64,000 bases of DNA from Symbiodinium microadriaticum (GCA_001939145.1 LSRX01000351.1:390253-454252), one strand, 5' to 3'; shown: positions 1 through 10,810, numbered from the stretch's first letter. Notes: a model not told the origin generated them from the letters alone. Translations and numbers: made by a program.

Positions 1-7
1 GCCAGCG

Positions 8-50
8 CCACCGCCACCCACCCACCACCACCACCACCACCACCACCACC
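8..50. repeat. CCA/CAC trinucleotide microsatellite
   Basis: A run of CCA units with a few interruptions at the left edge of the window. No coding context is visible. Confidence 0.8.
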
Positions 51-693
51 TAAACCTGAGACCGTGAACCTGCTAACAATAAAGGAATGGCTAAACAAAC
101 AGGAATCTTCGAAACGTGGAACAAAGGAGAACAAACGAGGCAAGTAATGCCAGAGCCGCGAATTCATAAATTCAGGCATTTCGTTCAGGAGCTTCTTAAT
201 GTTAGGCTTAGGAGTTGCATATTAGGGGGGGTCTTAAAAATGTGCAACTTGCCATGCATTGTCGGCATTATTGTTCGCCTTCTGTTTTCCGTAGCTCTGA
301 TTTCCCTCAACACCATGCCTACTGCGTGTACAAGAGAGCCGTGTAGGGAGGGAGGTATTTCAGGGATGCATTCATATCCCTGAAAGAAAACCCCAACCCC
401 CCAAACCCTAAACCGTCGAGATCAATAGCCTGTGGAAATCTTAAGACTGAGCACCAATGATCCTGTGTTCTACGGACTTGTCTTGCAAGGCTTTCATAGA
501 ATTTCATAGAGTGTTCTGGAGTCTGCAGGGTGTCCCTGAACCCTAAACCCTAAAGGGCTTAGGGCCTCCCTTTAAGGAGCCCTTCAATTAATCGTAGCCC
601 CAGGGTTTAGGGCTAGTTACATGAAGCTTTAAGCAAGCCATAATCCGGTACAGATCCCGTATGGAGCCGTTTATAGAACCCTATAGTGCCCTT

Positions 694-783
694 CCCTACG
701 GGTCCAAGTAGTCCTTATTTATGGCTTTTGATACCCAAAAATGCCCCAAAGTCCCATAATAAGGAGTGCTTGGACCCTTAGGG
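694..783. mobile_element. palindromic element, family N
   Basis: Inverted ends CCCTACGGGTCCAAGTAGTCC and a right arm ending in TTGGACCCTTAGGG enclose a roughly 90 bp hairpin. A second copy lies at 16110-16199. The outer end CCCTAAGGGTCCA is shared with families G and L. Confidence 0.6.
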
Positions 784-1525
784 CTTCATGAAAGAAGCCC
801 TAAGCCCAAAGCAGGTTAGCCGAGCTTCACTCGCTCTTTGAGTTTTTGAACCCTGGCTTTCTGGGTGCCAAGGACACGCTTGTTTTTGTTGTTGTGTTTT
901 TCGGGCTTAGGGGTCAAGGGTTTAGGGTTTAGGATTTAGCTTTTTGTTGTTTTTTCGTGAAGGTTTTTGGGAGTTGGGGTTTAGGAGTTTAGGTCTTTAG
1001 GGTGTAGGACAGGAGTTTATGCTTTTTAGGGTTTCCGAGTTTCGTGTTTGGGATAATTTAGGGTGTGTGGAACACAGCGGCGTCCTCAATTAGCATCGGG
1101 CGCGGGGTCTGCTGATTGTAAACATGTAGGGCATAACCCTAAACCCTAAAGTCTTCCTACTAGTTATTCAGAACCGCTTAGGGTGGGCGTGATCTTTCAC
1201 GTGTTCCTACATGGATTCTTGTAAAGTTTTCTATACCCTTAACCCTGATCCCTAAACCGTAAACCCTGAACTCTTAACCCTAATTTAAATCCCTCAACCC
1301 TAAACCGAAAATCCCCAAACCCTAACCGTAACCCTTAAACGGCTTCCTTCAGGGGTCCTGTAAAGGTTCCGAACTGGTTTATTAAGCACCTAGAAGACTA
1401 CTACTTGAAACCTCAGGGGCCTTACCCTAAGGGCCCAAAGGACCCAATAGTCAGGTATCTTGGTTGCGTATAGTAGTTATCTATAGGTTTATATTCGAGA
1501 GAGTGAATGATTATTTGGTACTCGA

Positions 1526-1655
1526 AACCTCAGGGGTCTTAGCAAGTAAGTACAGATTACATTTCTACGTACTTTAACCGGGATTATAATCAAGTCTACG
1601 TATAGTTGCCTTACTTACCTATAACCCTGGTTGCTAAGTCCCATGCACATGTAAG
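1526..1655. mobile_element. palindromic element, family F, decayed
   Basis: It has the F-type core (TACCTTAACTGGGGTTATAA-like) and a right arm GCTAAGTCCCATG, but the left arm has drifted. Intact copy for comparison: 14893-15001. Confidence 0.4.
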
Positions 1656-1670
1656 TAAACCCCTAAAGCC

Positions 1671-1745
1671 CTAAACTCTAAACCCTAAACTCTAAACCCT
1701 AAACTCTAAACCCTAAGCCCTAAAATAAAGCCCTAAACCCCAAAC
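1671..1745 (-). repeat. telomere-like CCCTAAA array
   Basis: About nine imperfect CCCTAAA/CTCTAAA units in tandem; the G-rich strand is the minus strand. Confidence 0.8.
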
Positions 1746-1796
1746 CGCACCCCTACTAAAATCCCTACCAACCGCCCCTGGTTCCTGCAATATGCA

Positions 1797-2034
1797 TCCT
1801 CGAGGGTTTAGGATTTAGGGGTTTAGGGTTTTAGGGGTTCCTTTAAGGGATCTATAGGGTTTAGGGGTTTAGGGTTTTAGGGCTTGGCGTTTAGGGGTTT
1901 TGGGTTTAGGGGTTTAGGGGTTAAAGGTTAGGGGTTTGGGATTTAGGTTTTAGGATTTGGGGTTTAGGGTTTAGGGGTTTAGGGTTTGGGGTTTAGGTGT
2001 TTAGGGTTTAGGGTTTAGGTTTGCGGATTCTAGT
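1797..2034 (+). repeat. telomere-like TTTAGGG array
   Basis: A long degenerate TTTAGGG/TTTAGGGG array. It faces the opposite way to the array 50 bp upstream, so the two form a head-to-head pair. Confidence 0.8.
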
Positions 2035-2330
2035 CTTTTGGGGATCACGAACCCTACAGTAAAGCCCAAAGCGCTGAAATCTAGCTTGTTCGGCGGTAGA
2101 CATGTGTACTTTTTCGCTCTCTGTGCCAAATCTTGGATAAGGAACCCAAAAAGTACATACTACTCCCCTGTGGACTACTGAACAGACTAGAAATCGACAA
2201 TCTCTTATATCCCGGAGGACCAGTTCCTGAAGACTTTCGAACGTCCGCTAAAGAAGGCCGGTGGCAGCGGTTGGTTCATTAGCAGCTTGGGTTTGAGATT
2301 TAGGGTTTAGGGTTCCGGACAGGCGTATAA

Positions 2331-2436
2331 CTAGATTTCCCCAGTAGTACCCCTTTGCCATTTTTCTTTCTGGGGTTCCCATATCAAAACCAAGTAGTAG
2401 GAAAAAGGATACCTTTCTGAGGGTTACTCTGGGTGT
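2331..2436. mobile_element. palindromic element, family M, decayed
   Basis: CTAGATTTCCCCAGTAGTACC at the left and GGGTTACTCTGGG at the right match the intact family M copy at 38495-38606 that interrupts the PPR gene. Confidence 0.5.
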
Positions 2437-3291
2437 GGCCCCCAATCCTGGGCCCGATCTAGGGTTTAGGGTTCAGAAGATGAAGAGGAGCAGTGCTTTA
2501 AGGGTTGATGTTGTTGTATACCGGTTTGAAGCTTGAGTTTACAACGGCTTCAAAAGGAGCTTGTAAGGATTTCAGACGGGTTTAGGGGGGGGGGTCGTAG
2601 GTGCAACTATATTGGGCTTAGAACTAGTTATAGGTCTAGCTGCCGTGTTTCTAAGCCTGGCGTTACTAAGTCCCACGAACCTTTAAGTAGACCCCAAACG
2701 CCACACCCTTAAAGGGAACCCTGTTCTAGAACTCTATAGTGCCCTCTGAACCTTTTACGCTCTGAACCCTTATAGATCCCTGGCAGAGACCCTAAACCCT
2801 AAACCTTAAACCCTAAACCCGAGCCCTTCAAGGAGCCCGTAAAGGCGTCCTTAAAGTTGCTGTAGAATGAACCCTCATTCGGTCCTTGCTAAAGATTTGA
2901 AGGCCAGAGTCTCAAATTGGGAGTTTAAGTTCTATAGGGTTTTGGGGTTCCTCTAATGGCTCTTTACAAGTCTTTGGATTTAGGGTCTACGGCTGAATCA
3001 GGGCATAAGGGTTTAAGGATTCAGGGCCTGGGGTCAGTATTCATAAAAACTCTTCTAAACTATAGCAAGCCCCCCACACATTATTCTGATGATGCCCACT
3101 TTAGGCAGAGAAGGCAGCAACACCAATCGAGTGCTTTCTACAGCTGTTTTGTTTCGCATCATCGAAACTTTCCCCCGCAGCAATCACCATTGGGTTTTCG
3201 GATTTAGGGTCCGGAATTAGTAGAATCCTCGGATTTGTCAGAAACCTAGAAACATAAACCCTAAACCCCGAATGCAATGCTGAACCCTAAG

Positions 3292-3396
3292 AAAGTACAG
3301 TTGTAAGTACCTTAACGGGGTTATAAATAATCACAGTTATGATTACCTTGTTTGTAACCCTAATTACTCGAAGTCCCGTGAACATTTCTGCAGACC
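3292..3396. mobile_element. palindromic element, family F, decayed
   Basis: The core AAGTACCTTAACGGGGTTATAA and right arm AAGTCCCGTGAAC match family F; the left arm is lost. Confidence 0.4.
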
Positions 3397-3499
3397 CTAG
3401 GCCCTAAACCCTAAACCCAAACCCCTTACCCTCCCCTTACCCGGAACCCTAACCCCCAAACCCCATACCTTCAAAGGACCCAGACACTCCAAAACCCCT

Positions 3500-4231
3500 G
3501 AAGGGAAACCCGTAGACGAGCCTGGCTGCGAAGACCTCCTGCAGAAGCATTTTCCGAGCAAGGGCATCAAAGGCAAGAAGAAGAGGGAGGCGATGAGGCA
3601 GCTTGCCGAAATATTCCGCGTTCCCCCTGCTGCCACGGGTAAGGTCAATGGGGAGACCTGTTCTGTGATCGAAGGCGACGGATCTGCTTGGGATACGACT
3701 TGCTCGAAAGATCTTCGCGAAAACGTGATCATTGAACACATCGGTGCTTGGTTGAAGACCGTCATGATCCACCCCGAATTTTTCGTCGACGCACACATGA
3801 CTGCCTGCGAAGCAGAGACCTATTATCTGCGCCATCGAAAGGACAAATCATGGCGCAATGTTGTCCCCGCTATACGGAGGTCGGGGCACCGTGGGGCGAG
3901 CACGTTGAATTGGCTCACGAATTTCGTGTGCTGGATATGTGCCACACTCGAGACACCACAAGAGGCATGTGAGGAGGGCCGGCGCTATTTTGTCTGCGTG
4001 GACGGCGTTCGTCGGTGGATCGTCTTCTGTTTCGAGGGGGACGATTCCATACTGGCGGTCAGCCCGCAGATCACTGAAAAGTGCCCTGTCTACATTCGAG
4101 CCTTACAGGCGTGGGAACGGTATGGCTTCAACATGAAGATATTTTTGAGAGCCAACCACGCCCTATTTACAGGGTATAGATTCGCGATCGACGCTCGTGG
4201 ATGCACTGGTGTTTACATGCCAGTGAACTTC
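3500..4231 (+). pseudogene. endogenous RNA-virus RdRp fragment (dinoRNAV-like)
   Basis: This is a fossil of a positive-strand RNA virus RNA-dependent RNA polymerase palm domain. Numbering from the ATG at 3593, motif A is GDGSAWDTTC with aspartates 29 and 34, motif B is SG (97-98) followed by T104 and N110, and motif C is EGDDSIL with G149-D150-D151. Viral-looking sense continues upstream of the ATG to about 3500, so that ATG is probably not a real start, and it ends near 4231, where the frame runs into telomere-like repeats. Only the palm and part of the thumb remain; the rest of the polymerase and the capsid gene are absent. The frame is open over the preserved part. Endogenous copies of dinoflagellate RNA viruses (Heterocapsa RNA virus relatives) are known from Symbiodiniaceae, which fits. 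The RdRp call is strong; the lineage is inferred from motif style and host. Telomere-like repeats flank both sides. Confidence 0.85.
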
Positions 4232-4555
4232 TTAAACCCTATAAGCCCTAAGCCGCCCACCAAAAGCCTAAACTCCTACGGTTTAGGGTTTAGGGTTCCA
4301 CCTTCAAGGAGACCATTAGGATTCCTAAACCCTAAACCCTAAACCCGAGCCCATTAAGATTCCTTAACTACGGGCGTTTGAAGTCTCGAGGAGCCCTTCG
4401 AAGGAACCCAAACCCGTAAACTCTAAACCTGAGTTTAGTGTTTAGGGTTTAGGGTTTAGGGTTACTGAAGGGATTTTGGAAGGTCTGGCCCATTCCCTTC
4501 AATCACTTTCCCCTAAGCCCGAAAACCTTGATTAAAACCTGAACCGCAGGACCTT

Positions 4556-4684
4556 CCCAAACCCTAAACCCTCAACCCTAAACCCTAAAACCCTAAACCC
4601 TAAAACCCTAAAGCCCTGAAACCCTAAAACCCTAAAACCCTAAGGCCCTAAAGCCCTAAAGCCCTAAAGCCCCAAAACCCTACC
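4556..4684 (-). repeat. telomere-like CCCTAAA array
   Basis: About 16 CCCTAAA-like units with variants CCCTAAAA and CCCTAAAG. The same array recurs at 6475-6603 in the duplicate. Confidence 0.85.
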
Positions 4685-4834
4685 TTACCAGGGAGTCAGA
4701 AGAATCTAAAAAGCAGATCCCTTGAGGGTTCCTGTGAGGGCTTCTATAGGGGATANAAAAGCAGATCCCTTGGTTTCCCTTACGGGGGTTCCTTTAAGGG
4801 GATCTATAGGGATCTATTGGCTTTAGGCTTTAGG

Positions 4835-4966
4835 GAAGATCTAGGAAGTAGATCCCCTGGTTTGGGACCCTATACTGCTAAGGGGCACTTTAAGGGAGCC
4901 CCCTTATTCCCTAAACCCTAAACCCCGCTAGGGGATCTATTTTTTGGATCCTTCCGGTGGTCTGGG
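4835..4966. mobile_element. palindromic element, family C, with telomeric insert
   Basis: The left part (GATCTAGGAAGTAGATCCCC) and right arm (GGATCCTTCCGGTGGTCTGGG) match family C. A tract reading CCCTAAACCCTAAACCCC near 4908-4926 interrupts a stretch that is continuous in the 7723 copy. Duplicate at 6745-6876. Confidence 0.6.
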
Positions 4967-5352
4967 CTGCCAGGGAAGCGAGCGGCAGTCAACCCCCCAG
5001 GCTCCAAGCCGGGGGTAAAGGGTTCCTTTAAGGGCTTAGGGTTTAGGGGTTTATAGGGTTTAGGGTTTAAGGTTTAGGGGTTTAGGGTTTAAGGTTTAGG
5101 GGTTTTGGGGGTTTAGGATTTAGGGTTTAAGGGCATCTTGAAGGGTGCCTGTAGGGTACCTACAGGGCTTCAGGCCGTAAAGGAAGTTTGGGGTTTTAGG
5201 ATTTAGGGTTGATAGGCTATAAGGGCTCTATAGGGGATCTAAAAGAGGTTAGCTTTTAAGGGCTCTTCGGGGGACTTATCGCAAGGCATCGAGTGTCGTA
5301 GCTTCCAAGTTTAAGTTTGCCGGCTTGGCAAGTGGTTAGGTCTTGGTGTTTC

Positions 5353-5407
5353 TTGTGACCCCAAACCCTACGAAATAGTAGGTCATGACCCCTTTGTTAG
5401 ATGGTAG
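5353..5407. mobile_element. palindromic element, family D, partial
   Basis: TGTGACCCCAAACCCTACGAAATAGTAGG matches the left half of family D; the right half is replaced by other repeats. Duplicate at 7263-7317. Confidence 0.45.
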
Positions 5408-5528
5408 CACCCTTAAGCCCAAAACCGAAAACCCTATTAAAGGGTTGTAGAGCTTTGGGTTTGCATCTAGGTGTTTCAACGTCTGGGCGGCCTGGGTGTT
5501 TGAGTCTCGGCTTAGGGTTTAGGGGTTT

Positions 5529-5617
5529 ACCCTATCCCTCCAGGTACCTACTATAGAGGGTACTAGAGTACTAGAGCCCCTAGGGCCCTATATAGTAGGT
5601 ACCTGGAGGGTTAGGGG
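5529..5617. mobile_element. palindromic element, family H
   Basis: Arms ACCCTATCCCTCCAGGTACC and GGTACCTGGAGGGTTAGGG enclose a core rich in CTAG. Duplicate at 7439-7527; an independent third copy is at 16450-16529. Confidence 0.65.
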
Positions 5618-5812
5618 TTTAGGGTTTAGGTTTTTGTTTTTGTGTGGGTGCGTGCGAGAACCCTAAGCCCTAAACCCTTAAGGAGTCCTTCTAGTATTAT
5701 AGTAGCCTTATAGACCTAAGCCCTTTCAAGGACTCCTTCAGAGGAGCCCCAACCCCCTAAGCCCGGTTCGGAGTGTGTGAGGTGGTATGACTCTTAGGGA
5801 TCGGAGTCCCTA

Positions 5813-5883
5813 CCCAGACCACCGGAAGGATCTAAAAAGTAGATCCGCTAGTTTGGGACCCTATACTTCTAAGGGTACTTTGA
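5813..5883. mobile_element. palindromic element, family C, cut by N
   Basis: The left arm CCCAGACCACCGGAAGGATC and core run into the N at 5884. The complete duplicate is at 7723-7842. Confidence 0.6.
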
Positions 5884-5884
5884 N

Positions 5885-6150
5885 CATGTGAGGAGGGCCG
5901 GCGCTATTTTGTCTGCGTGGACGGCGTTCGTCGGTGGATCGTCTTCTGTTTCGAGGGGGACGATTCCATACTGGCGGTCAGCCCGCAGATCACTGAAAAG
6001 TGCCCTGTCTACATTCGAGCCTTACAGGCGTGGGAACGGTATGGCTTCAACATGAAGATATTTTTGAGAGCCAACCACGCCCTATTTACAGGGTATAGAT
6101 TCGCGATCGACGCTCGTGGATGCACTGGTGTTTACATGCCAGTGAACTTC
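5885..6150 (+). pseudogene. second copy of the RdRp fragment (motif C onward)
   Basis: It appears identical to 3966-4231, beginning after an N. It carries the GDD motif C and the thumb part but not motifs A and B. Most likely an assembly duplicate of the same viral fossil rather than a second integration. Confidence 0.75.
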
Positions 6151-6474
6151 TTAAACCCTATAAGCCCTAAGCCGCCCACCAAAAGCCTAAACTCCTACGG
6201 TTTAGGGTTTAGGGTTCCACCTTCAAGGAGACCATTAGGATTCCTAAACCCTAAACCCTAAACCCGAGCCCATTAAGATTCCTTAACTACGGGCGTTTGA
6301 AGTCTCGAGGAGCCCTTCGAAGGAACCCAAACCCGTAAACTCTAAACCTGAGTTTAGTGTTTAGGGTTTAGGGTTTAGGGTTACTGAAGGGATTTTGGAA
6401 GGTCTGGCCCATTCCCTTCAATCACTTTCCCCTAAGCCCGAAAACCTTGATTAAAACCTGAACCGCAGGACCTT

Positions 6475-6603
6475 CCCAAACCCTAAACCCTCAACCCTAA
6501 ACCCTAAAACCCTAAACCCTAAAACCCTAAAGCCCTGAAACCCTAAAACCCTAAAACCCTAAGGCCCTAAAGCCCTAAAGCCCTAAAGCCCCAAAACCCT
6601 ACC
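6475..6603 (-). repeat. telomere-like CCCTAAA array (duplicate)
   Basis: Same array as 4556-4684 in the second copy of the block. Confidence 0.8.
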
Positions 6604-6744
6604 TTACCAGGGAGTCAGAGGAGCCCGTTGAAAAAAAACATCGGCCCCCCCCACCGGAAGAATCTAAAAAGCAGATCCCTTGGTTTCCCTTACGGGGGTT
6701 CCTTTAAGGGGATCTATAGGGATCTATTGGCTTTAGGCTTTAGG

Positions 6745-6876
6745 GAAGATCTAGGAAGTAGATCCCCTGGTTTGGGACCCTATACTGCTAAGGGGCACTT
6801 TAAGGGAGCCCCCTTATTCCCTAAACCCTAAACCCCGCTAGGGGATCTATTTTTTGGATCCTTCCGGTGGTCTGGG
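6745..6876. mobile_element. palindromic element, family C (duplicate)
   Basis: Duplicate of the element at 4835-4966, with the same telomeric insert. Confidence 0.55.
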
Positions 6877-7438
6877 CTGCCAGGGAAGCGAGCGGCAGTC
6901 AACCCCCCAGGCTCCAAGCCGGGGGTAAAGGGTTCCTTTAAGGGCTTAGGGTTTAGGGGTTTATAGGGTTTAGGGTTTAAGGTTTAGGGGTTTAGGGTTT
7001 AAGGTTTAGGGGTTTTGGGGGTTTAGGATTTAGGGTTTAAGGGCATCTTGAAGGGTGCCTGTAGGGTACCTACAGGGCTTCAGGCCGTAAAGGAAGTTTG
7101 GGGTTTTAGGATTTAGGGTTGATAGGCTATAAGGGCTCTATAGGGGATCTAAAAGAGGTTAGCTTTTAAGGGCTCTTCGGGGGACTTATCGCAAGGCATC
7201 GAGTGTCGTAGCTTCCAAGTTTAAGTTTGCCGGCTTGGCAAGTGGTTAGGTCTTGGTGTTTCTTGTGACCCCAAACCCTACGAAATAGTAGGTCATGACC
7301 CCTTTGTTAGATGGTAGCACCCTTAAGCCCAAAACCGAAAACCCTATTAAAGGGTTGTAGAGCTTTGGGTTTGCATCTAGGTGTTTCAACGTCTGGGCGG
7401 CCTGGGTGTTTGAGTCTCGGCTTAGGGTTTAGGGGTTT

Positions 7439-7527
7439 ACCCTATCCCTCCAGGTACCTACTATAGAGGGTACTAGAGTACTAGAGCCCCTAGGGCCCTA
7501 TATAGTAGGTACCTGGAGGGTTAGGGG
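7439..7527. mobile_element. palindromic element, family H (duplicate)
   Basis: Duplicate of 5529-5617. Confidence 0.6.
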
Positions 7528-7722
7528 TTTAGGGTTTAGGTTTTTGTTTTTGTGTGGGTGCGTGCGAGAACCCTAAGCCCTAAACCCTTAAGGAGTCCTT
7601 CTAGTATTATAGTAGCCTTATAGACCTAAGCCCTTTCAAGGACTCCTTCAGAGGAGCCCCAACCCCCTAAGCCCGGTTCGGAGTGTGTGAGGTGGTATGA
7701 CTCTTAGGGATCGGAGTCCCTA

Positions 7723-7842
7723 CCCAGACCACCGGAAGGATCTAAAAAGTAGATCCGCTAGTTTGGGACCCTATACTTCTAAGGGTACTTTGAAGGAACT
7801 CCCTTAGGGGATCTATTTTTTAGATCCTTCCGGTGGTCTGGG
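7723..7842. mobile_element. palindromic element, family C, complete
   Basis: Ends CCCAGACCACCGGAAGGATC and GATCCTTCCGGTGGTCTGGG are perfect inverted repeats around a core with GGGACCCTATACT. About 120 bp, too short to code for anything. Confidence 0.75.
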
Positions 7843-8082
7843 TGAGGGTTCCTGTGAGGGCTTCTATAGGGGATAATATCGGGTTCCGAGGGTTTTGCAA
7901 TTGTTGCTCTTACTTCGTTCTCCAATACTTAACCTTTAAGCTTTTTCGGTTCTTACAATTTACCAGCAATCTGGCAGTTTAACCTTTTGCTTCCCTGGCT
8001 TATTGGGGAAGTAAGGTTTACTTTGAGTGTTCTAGCAGCCGCAATCGTGGCAGTGACGACTGGCCTTGGTGGAACTGGTCTT

Positions 8083-8192
8083 CCCAGAGACTCCAATATC
8101 CGTTAATTAAGGAACATACCTTCAACTATAGTAGGATCCTTAATATGATTTCAGGTACATTCCTTAATCAAGGGGTTATTGGAGTCTCTGGG
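8083..8192. mobile_element. palindromic element, family B
   Basis: Ends CCCAGAGACTCCAATA and TATTGGAGTCTCTGGG (with small changes) around a core with TTAAGGAA and CTATAGTAGGATCC. Flanked by TT on both sides, a possible 2 bp target duplication. Confidence 0.7.
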
Positions 8193-8319
8193 TTCCTCGT
8201 CGTGGGACCAGAACTGAGGCAGCCAGGGATGGAACCGAGGCTGGAAATGACGCTGAGCCCAATTCCCAACCGGTGCAACTCCGAGATACTCCGAGTTTTT
8301 TTGTTATCCTTTCTTGCAG

Positions 8320-8520
8320 TTTGCAAACGTGCTAGCCCGGCTGTACTCTCAAGATTTGATAAAAGGCTGCGCGGCGAGACTAGCAGCGCTGTCAACACAA
8401 GTCCATGCCGTGTCGCATGCACTCCCCTCGGGCACTTTTCCAGGCGCTCGCTTTCGTAGCTTAGCTGGCAGCTCCGCGCCGTCACAAACTCCAAGACACT
8501 CGGCACTCGTCAACCTTCAG
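8320..8520 (+). CDS. exon-like island, unknown protein
   Basis: A pyrimidine-rich tract ending TTCTTGCAG just before 8320 looks like a splice acceptor. The following frame (starting FANVLARLYSQDLIKG) reads as ordinary protein and is free of telomere-repeat translation for about 67 codons. A possible donor lies just after 8520 (GCTGGTATGA; GC and GT donors both occur in dinoflagellates). No family is recognised and neighbouring exons were not found, so this may be an isolated exon or a pseudo-exon. The opposite-strand frame here is judged a shadow. Confidence 0.35.
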
Positions 8521-8881
8521 GCTGGTATGACTGTGTTTTCCACCGTATGCGACCGTGCCTTTCGGCGAGGGGGTGTAGTTTTGCATCTCACCTTGCGTAG
8601 GATTTTATGTGATCGTGTACGAGTCATCATGAATGCTGTTGCGACTCCGCATTTTCCTTCTTAGTAGACAGGTAGGCCTTCCCTAATGCTCATGGCTCAA
8701 CTGTGTCGTCGTGGATGCTATATCTCCGAAACCCCGGCCGCTTGTTTCGCTGCTCCGAGGCTCCAAATCCCTCAGAATTAATTCAGGAATATACATGAAT
8801 ATACATTTAAGCCCTAGTAAGAACGCAAATATGTATGTTTGATCCAATGTCCATGCCCTAGTTAACATTGCCAAAAGCCCT

Positions 8882-8974
8882 ACCTGTGACCCCACACCCT
8901 ACAAACTAGTAGGTTGTGACCTCATTAGTTAGAGGGTAGAACCCTTCAAACGGTTGGTTTTTGGATCCAAGTAA
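8882..8974. mobile_element. palindromic element, family D
   Basis: ACCTGTGACCCCACACCCTAC at the left and GGTTGGTTTTTGGATCC at the right; the inner arms AACTAGTAGGTTGTGACC and GAGGGTAGAACCC match other D copies. Confidence 0.6.
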
Positions 8975-9209
8975 AGCCCAAAACTCCTAAACCCTAAACC
9001 CTTCCAAGGAAATCTTATAAGAACCCTTAAAGTAACCCTTGTAGTTTCCTGTAAAGGAAACCTAAATACCCCAACTAGCCGAAACCCGAAAGCTTGCTTT
9101 GCATGCCCTGTAGAACCCCTTAGCATCAACCATAAACCCTTATAGATCCCCGTAAAGGAACCCTCAGATTAACATCTCCTTATAAAACCCTAAACCCTAA
9201 ACCTTGCTT

Positions 9210-9321
9210 CCCAGAGACTGCAGAACCCCTTAATTGAGGAATGTACCTTAAATCATATTAAGGATATTCTACTATAGTTTAAGGTATATTCCTTAAGTGA
9301 GGGTTATGGAGTCTCTGGGTT
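9210..9321. mobile_element. palindromic element, family B
   Basis: CCCAGAGACTGCAGAACCCC and GGGTTATGGAGTCTCTGGG enclose TTAAGGATATTCTACTATAG. TT flanks each side. Confidence 0.7.
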
Positions 9322-9423
9322 TCCAGGCATTGCGGCGCTCTGCAGAGGCTTTGCGATGCCTGCGCACCGCCTTGGAACCGTTTGTGCTGAGGCCTGGGAC
9401 TGAGCTGTGATTTCAGATCTTGT

Positions 9424-9590
9424 TTTAGGGTTTTAGGGTTTTAGGTTTTAGGGTTTTAGGGTTTTAGGTTTTAGGGTTTTAGGGTTTTGGCGTTTAGGGT
9501 TTATAGGGGTTTAGGTTTCAGGGTTCAGGGTTTATAGGCTTTAGGGTTTAAGGTTTAGGGTTTGGGTTTTAGGGTTTAGGGATTAGGGTG
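9424..9590 (+). repeat. telomere-like TTTAGGG array
   Basis: Repeated TTTTAGGG and TTTAGGG units, many carrying an extra T, for about 165 bp. Confidence 0.8.
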
Positions 9591-10810
9591 TCCAGACGAT
9601 ATATGTTCTGTTGGCTTTTAAGACATCAAGGAATTTGGGTTCTTTTGCATTGCACGGAGGCTTCTGGATTCCGGGGGTCAGACTTTAGGTGTGCAGAGTC
9701 TTGGGGTTTAAGCACGTTGGAGTTTGTGGGTGGTCTTGAAGTTCTAGGTTTTTGCAGGGACCTTAAACCCTAAAGCATCTATAAAATCCTACTAGGATAT
9801 ACAACGTGATATCAGGAGAAGCTGTTGCTAACGAGGGTGAACCCTACCTGAACCCCCAAGAACCTACGTCTAAACCCTAAACCTTAGACCCTAAACCGAT
9901 CCGTACAATCATGACAAGAAACCTTAAACTAAAACGGCTGGTTTCTCAGATTTTTGAGCTCCCCTGGCTTCGGAAATCAGCGCTCAGGTTTCATGGTTCA
10001 GGCTTTAGCCTGGTTGCTCAGATCACTTTTACAGAGCTTCTACCCTAAACCCTATAAATCCATGCTACTCCATGGTTATTGTAGCCCTTGGACAGCGCAA
10101 AACCCAAAGCCGCAAAGTCGTCCTTGACCTTAATTGTATCCCGTCGCCAGGTGTATAAGGTTTAGATAAAGGGATCTATGGTGCCTTCAAAGGGGTTCTC
10201 TAGGGCATGCATTGTAAGGGTCAGGGTGTAGGGTTTACCTGGGGATCCAAGATCGTACTGTTTTAAGGATTGTACCCGGTGAGTAAGAGGTCATAATCGA
10301 ATATCGGTAGGGTTTGCGCCTACAGGTAGAGATCAGAGTTTGAGGCTAGGGCTTTACTTTTGCCGGTTTCAGGTTTGGGGTTAGCAGTGAGATATTACTC
10401 ATACAGTGCCATTGTGCTGAAGGAGAGTAAATCACAGTCGTGATATCTTAGGATCTAAGGAACTATAGGGTGCTGCCGGCCGCTTACAACACCAAGATGT
10501 AGGGCTTAAGGGTTTATAGGGTGTGGGACACCCAGCACTGGCGTCCAACTAGTTCTAACGCTTCGCCGCCCGCCTCGGCCTGACTGTGGGGCAGCATGCG
10601 TCTCTGAGCCTTCAGCTGAGGGACTCTTAGGGGCTGACTAGGTAACCTTTAACTTTTTGGGGCTTATAGAAGCCTACTATGATTCAAAAGGTTAACTTGT
10701 TTTGGGCTAGAGTACTCAGCTTCCAAGGACTGAGTCTCAAAATTGGCCCCGAAAAGCGGGTGTCACCGGACTGTTGGCCTGCAGGGGAAGAGGATTCGGT
10801 GGTGGGGACT

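Larger units (their letters stand above)
51..3470. other. gene-free repeat region
   Basis: About 3.4 kb with no credible gene. It holds degenerate telomere-like heptamers in both orientations and decayed palindromic elements (family N at 694-783, family F near 1526-1655 and 3292-3396, family M near 2331-2436). Short open frames here (for example 87-383 and 2956-3207) have no recognisable protein character. Confidence 0.6.
3966..5883. repeat. duplicated block, copy 1 (likely assembly redundancy)
   Basis: Bases 3966-4700 match 5885-6619 at an offset of 1919, and 4757-5883 match 6667-7793 at an offset of 1910, with no differences noticed. Single N bases sit at 4756 and 5884, exactly at the joins. 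The bases just before the first N (4724-4755) repeat 7844-7875. The pattern fits overlapping contigs placed in series. Confidence 0.8.
5885..7793. repeat. duplicated block, copy 2
   Basis: Second copy of the block described at 3966-5883. It differs at 6620-6666, where it has about 40 bases, including a partial family C left arm (CCACCGGAAGAATC), that are not in copy 1. Confidence 0.8.
4232..8319. other. gene-free repeat region with duplicated block
   Basis: Apart from the second polymerase fragment at 5885-6150, this holds telomere-like arrays and elements of families C, H, D and B, most of them seen twice because of the duplicated block. Apparent small frames (6628-6831, 8145-8459) lie largely in repeats. 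Confidence 0.6.

Noticed and set aside
87..383. 98-codon plus-strand frame
   Set aside because: No motif, no recognisable homology, low-complexity surroundings; probably chance.
1797..2034. Chromosome end
   Set aside because: The arrays here and elsewhere are short, degenerate, in both orientations and internal, so they are interstitial sequences and not a telomere.
3397..3835. Minus-strand frames over the viral fossil
   Set aside because: Antisense shadows of the polymerase frame, which has all three palm motifs.
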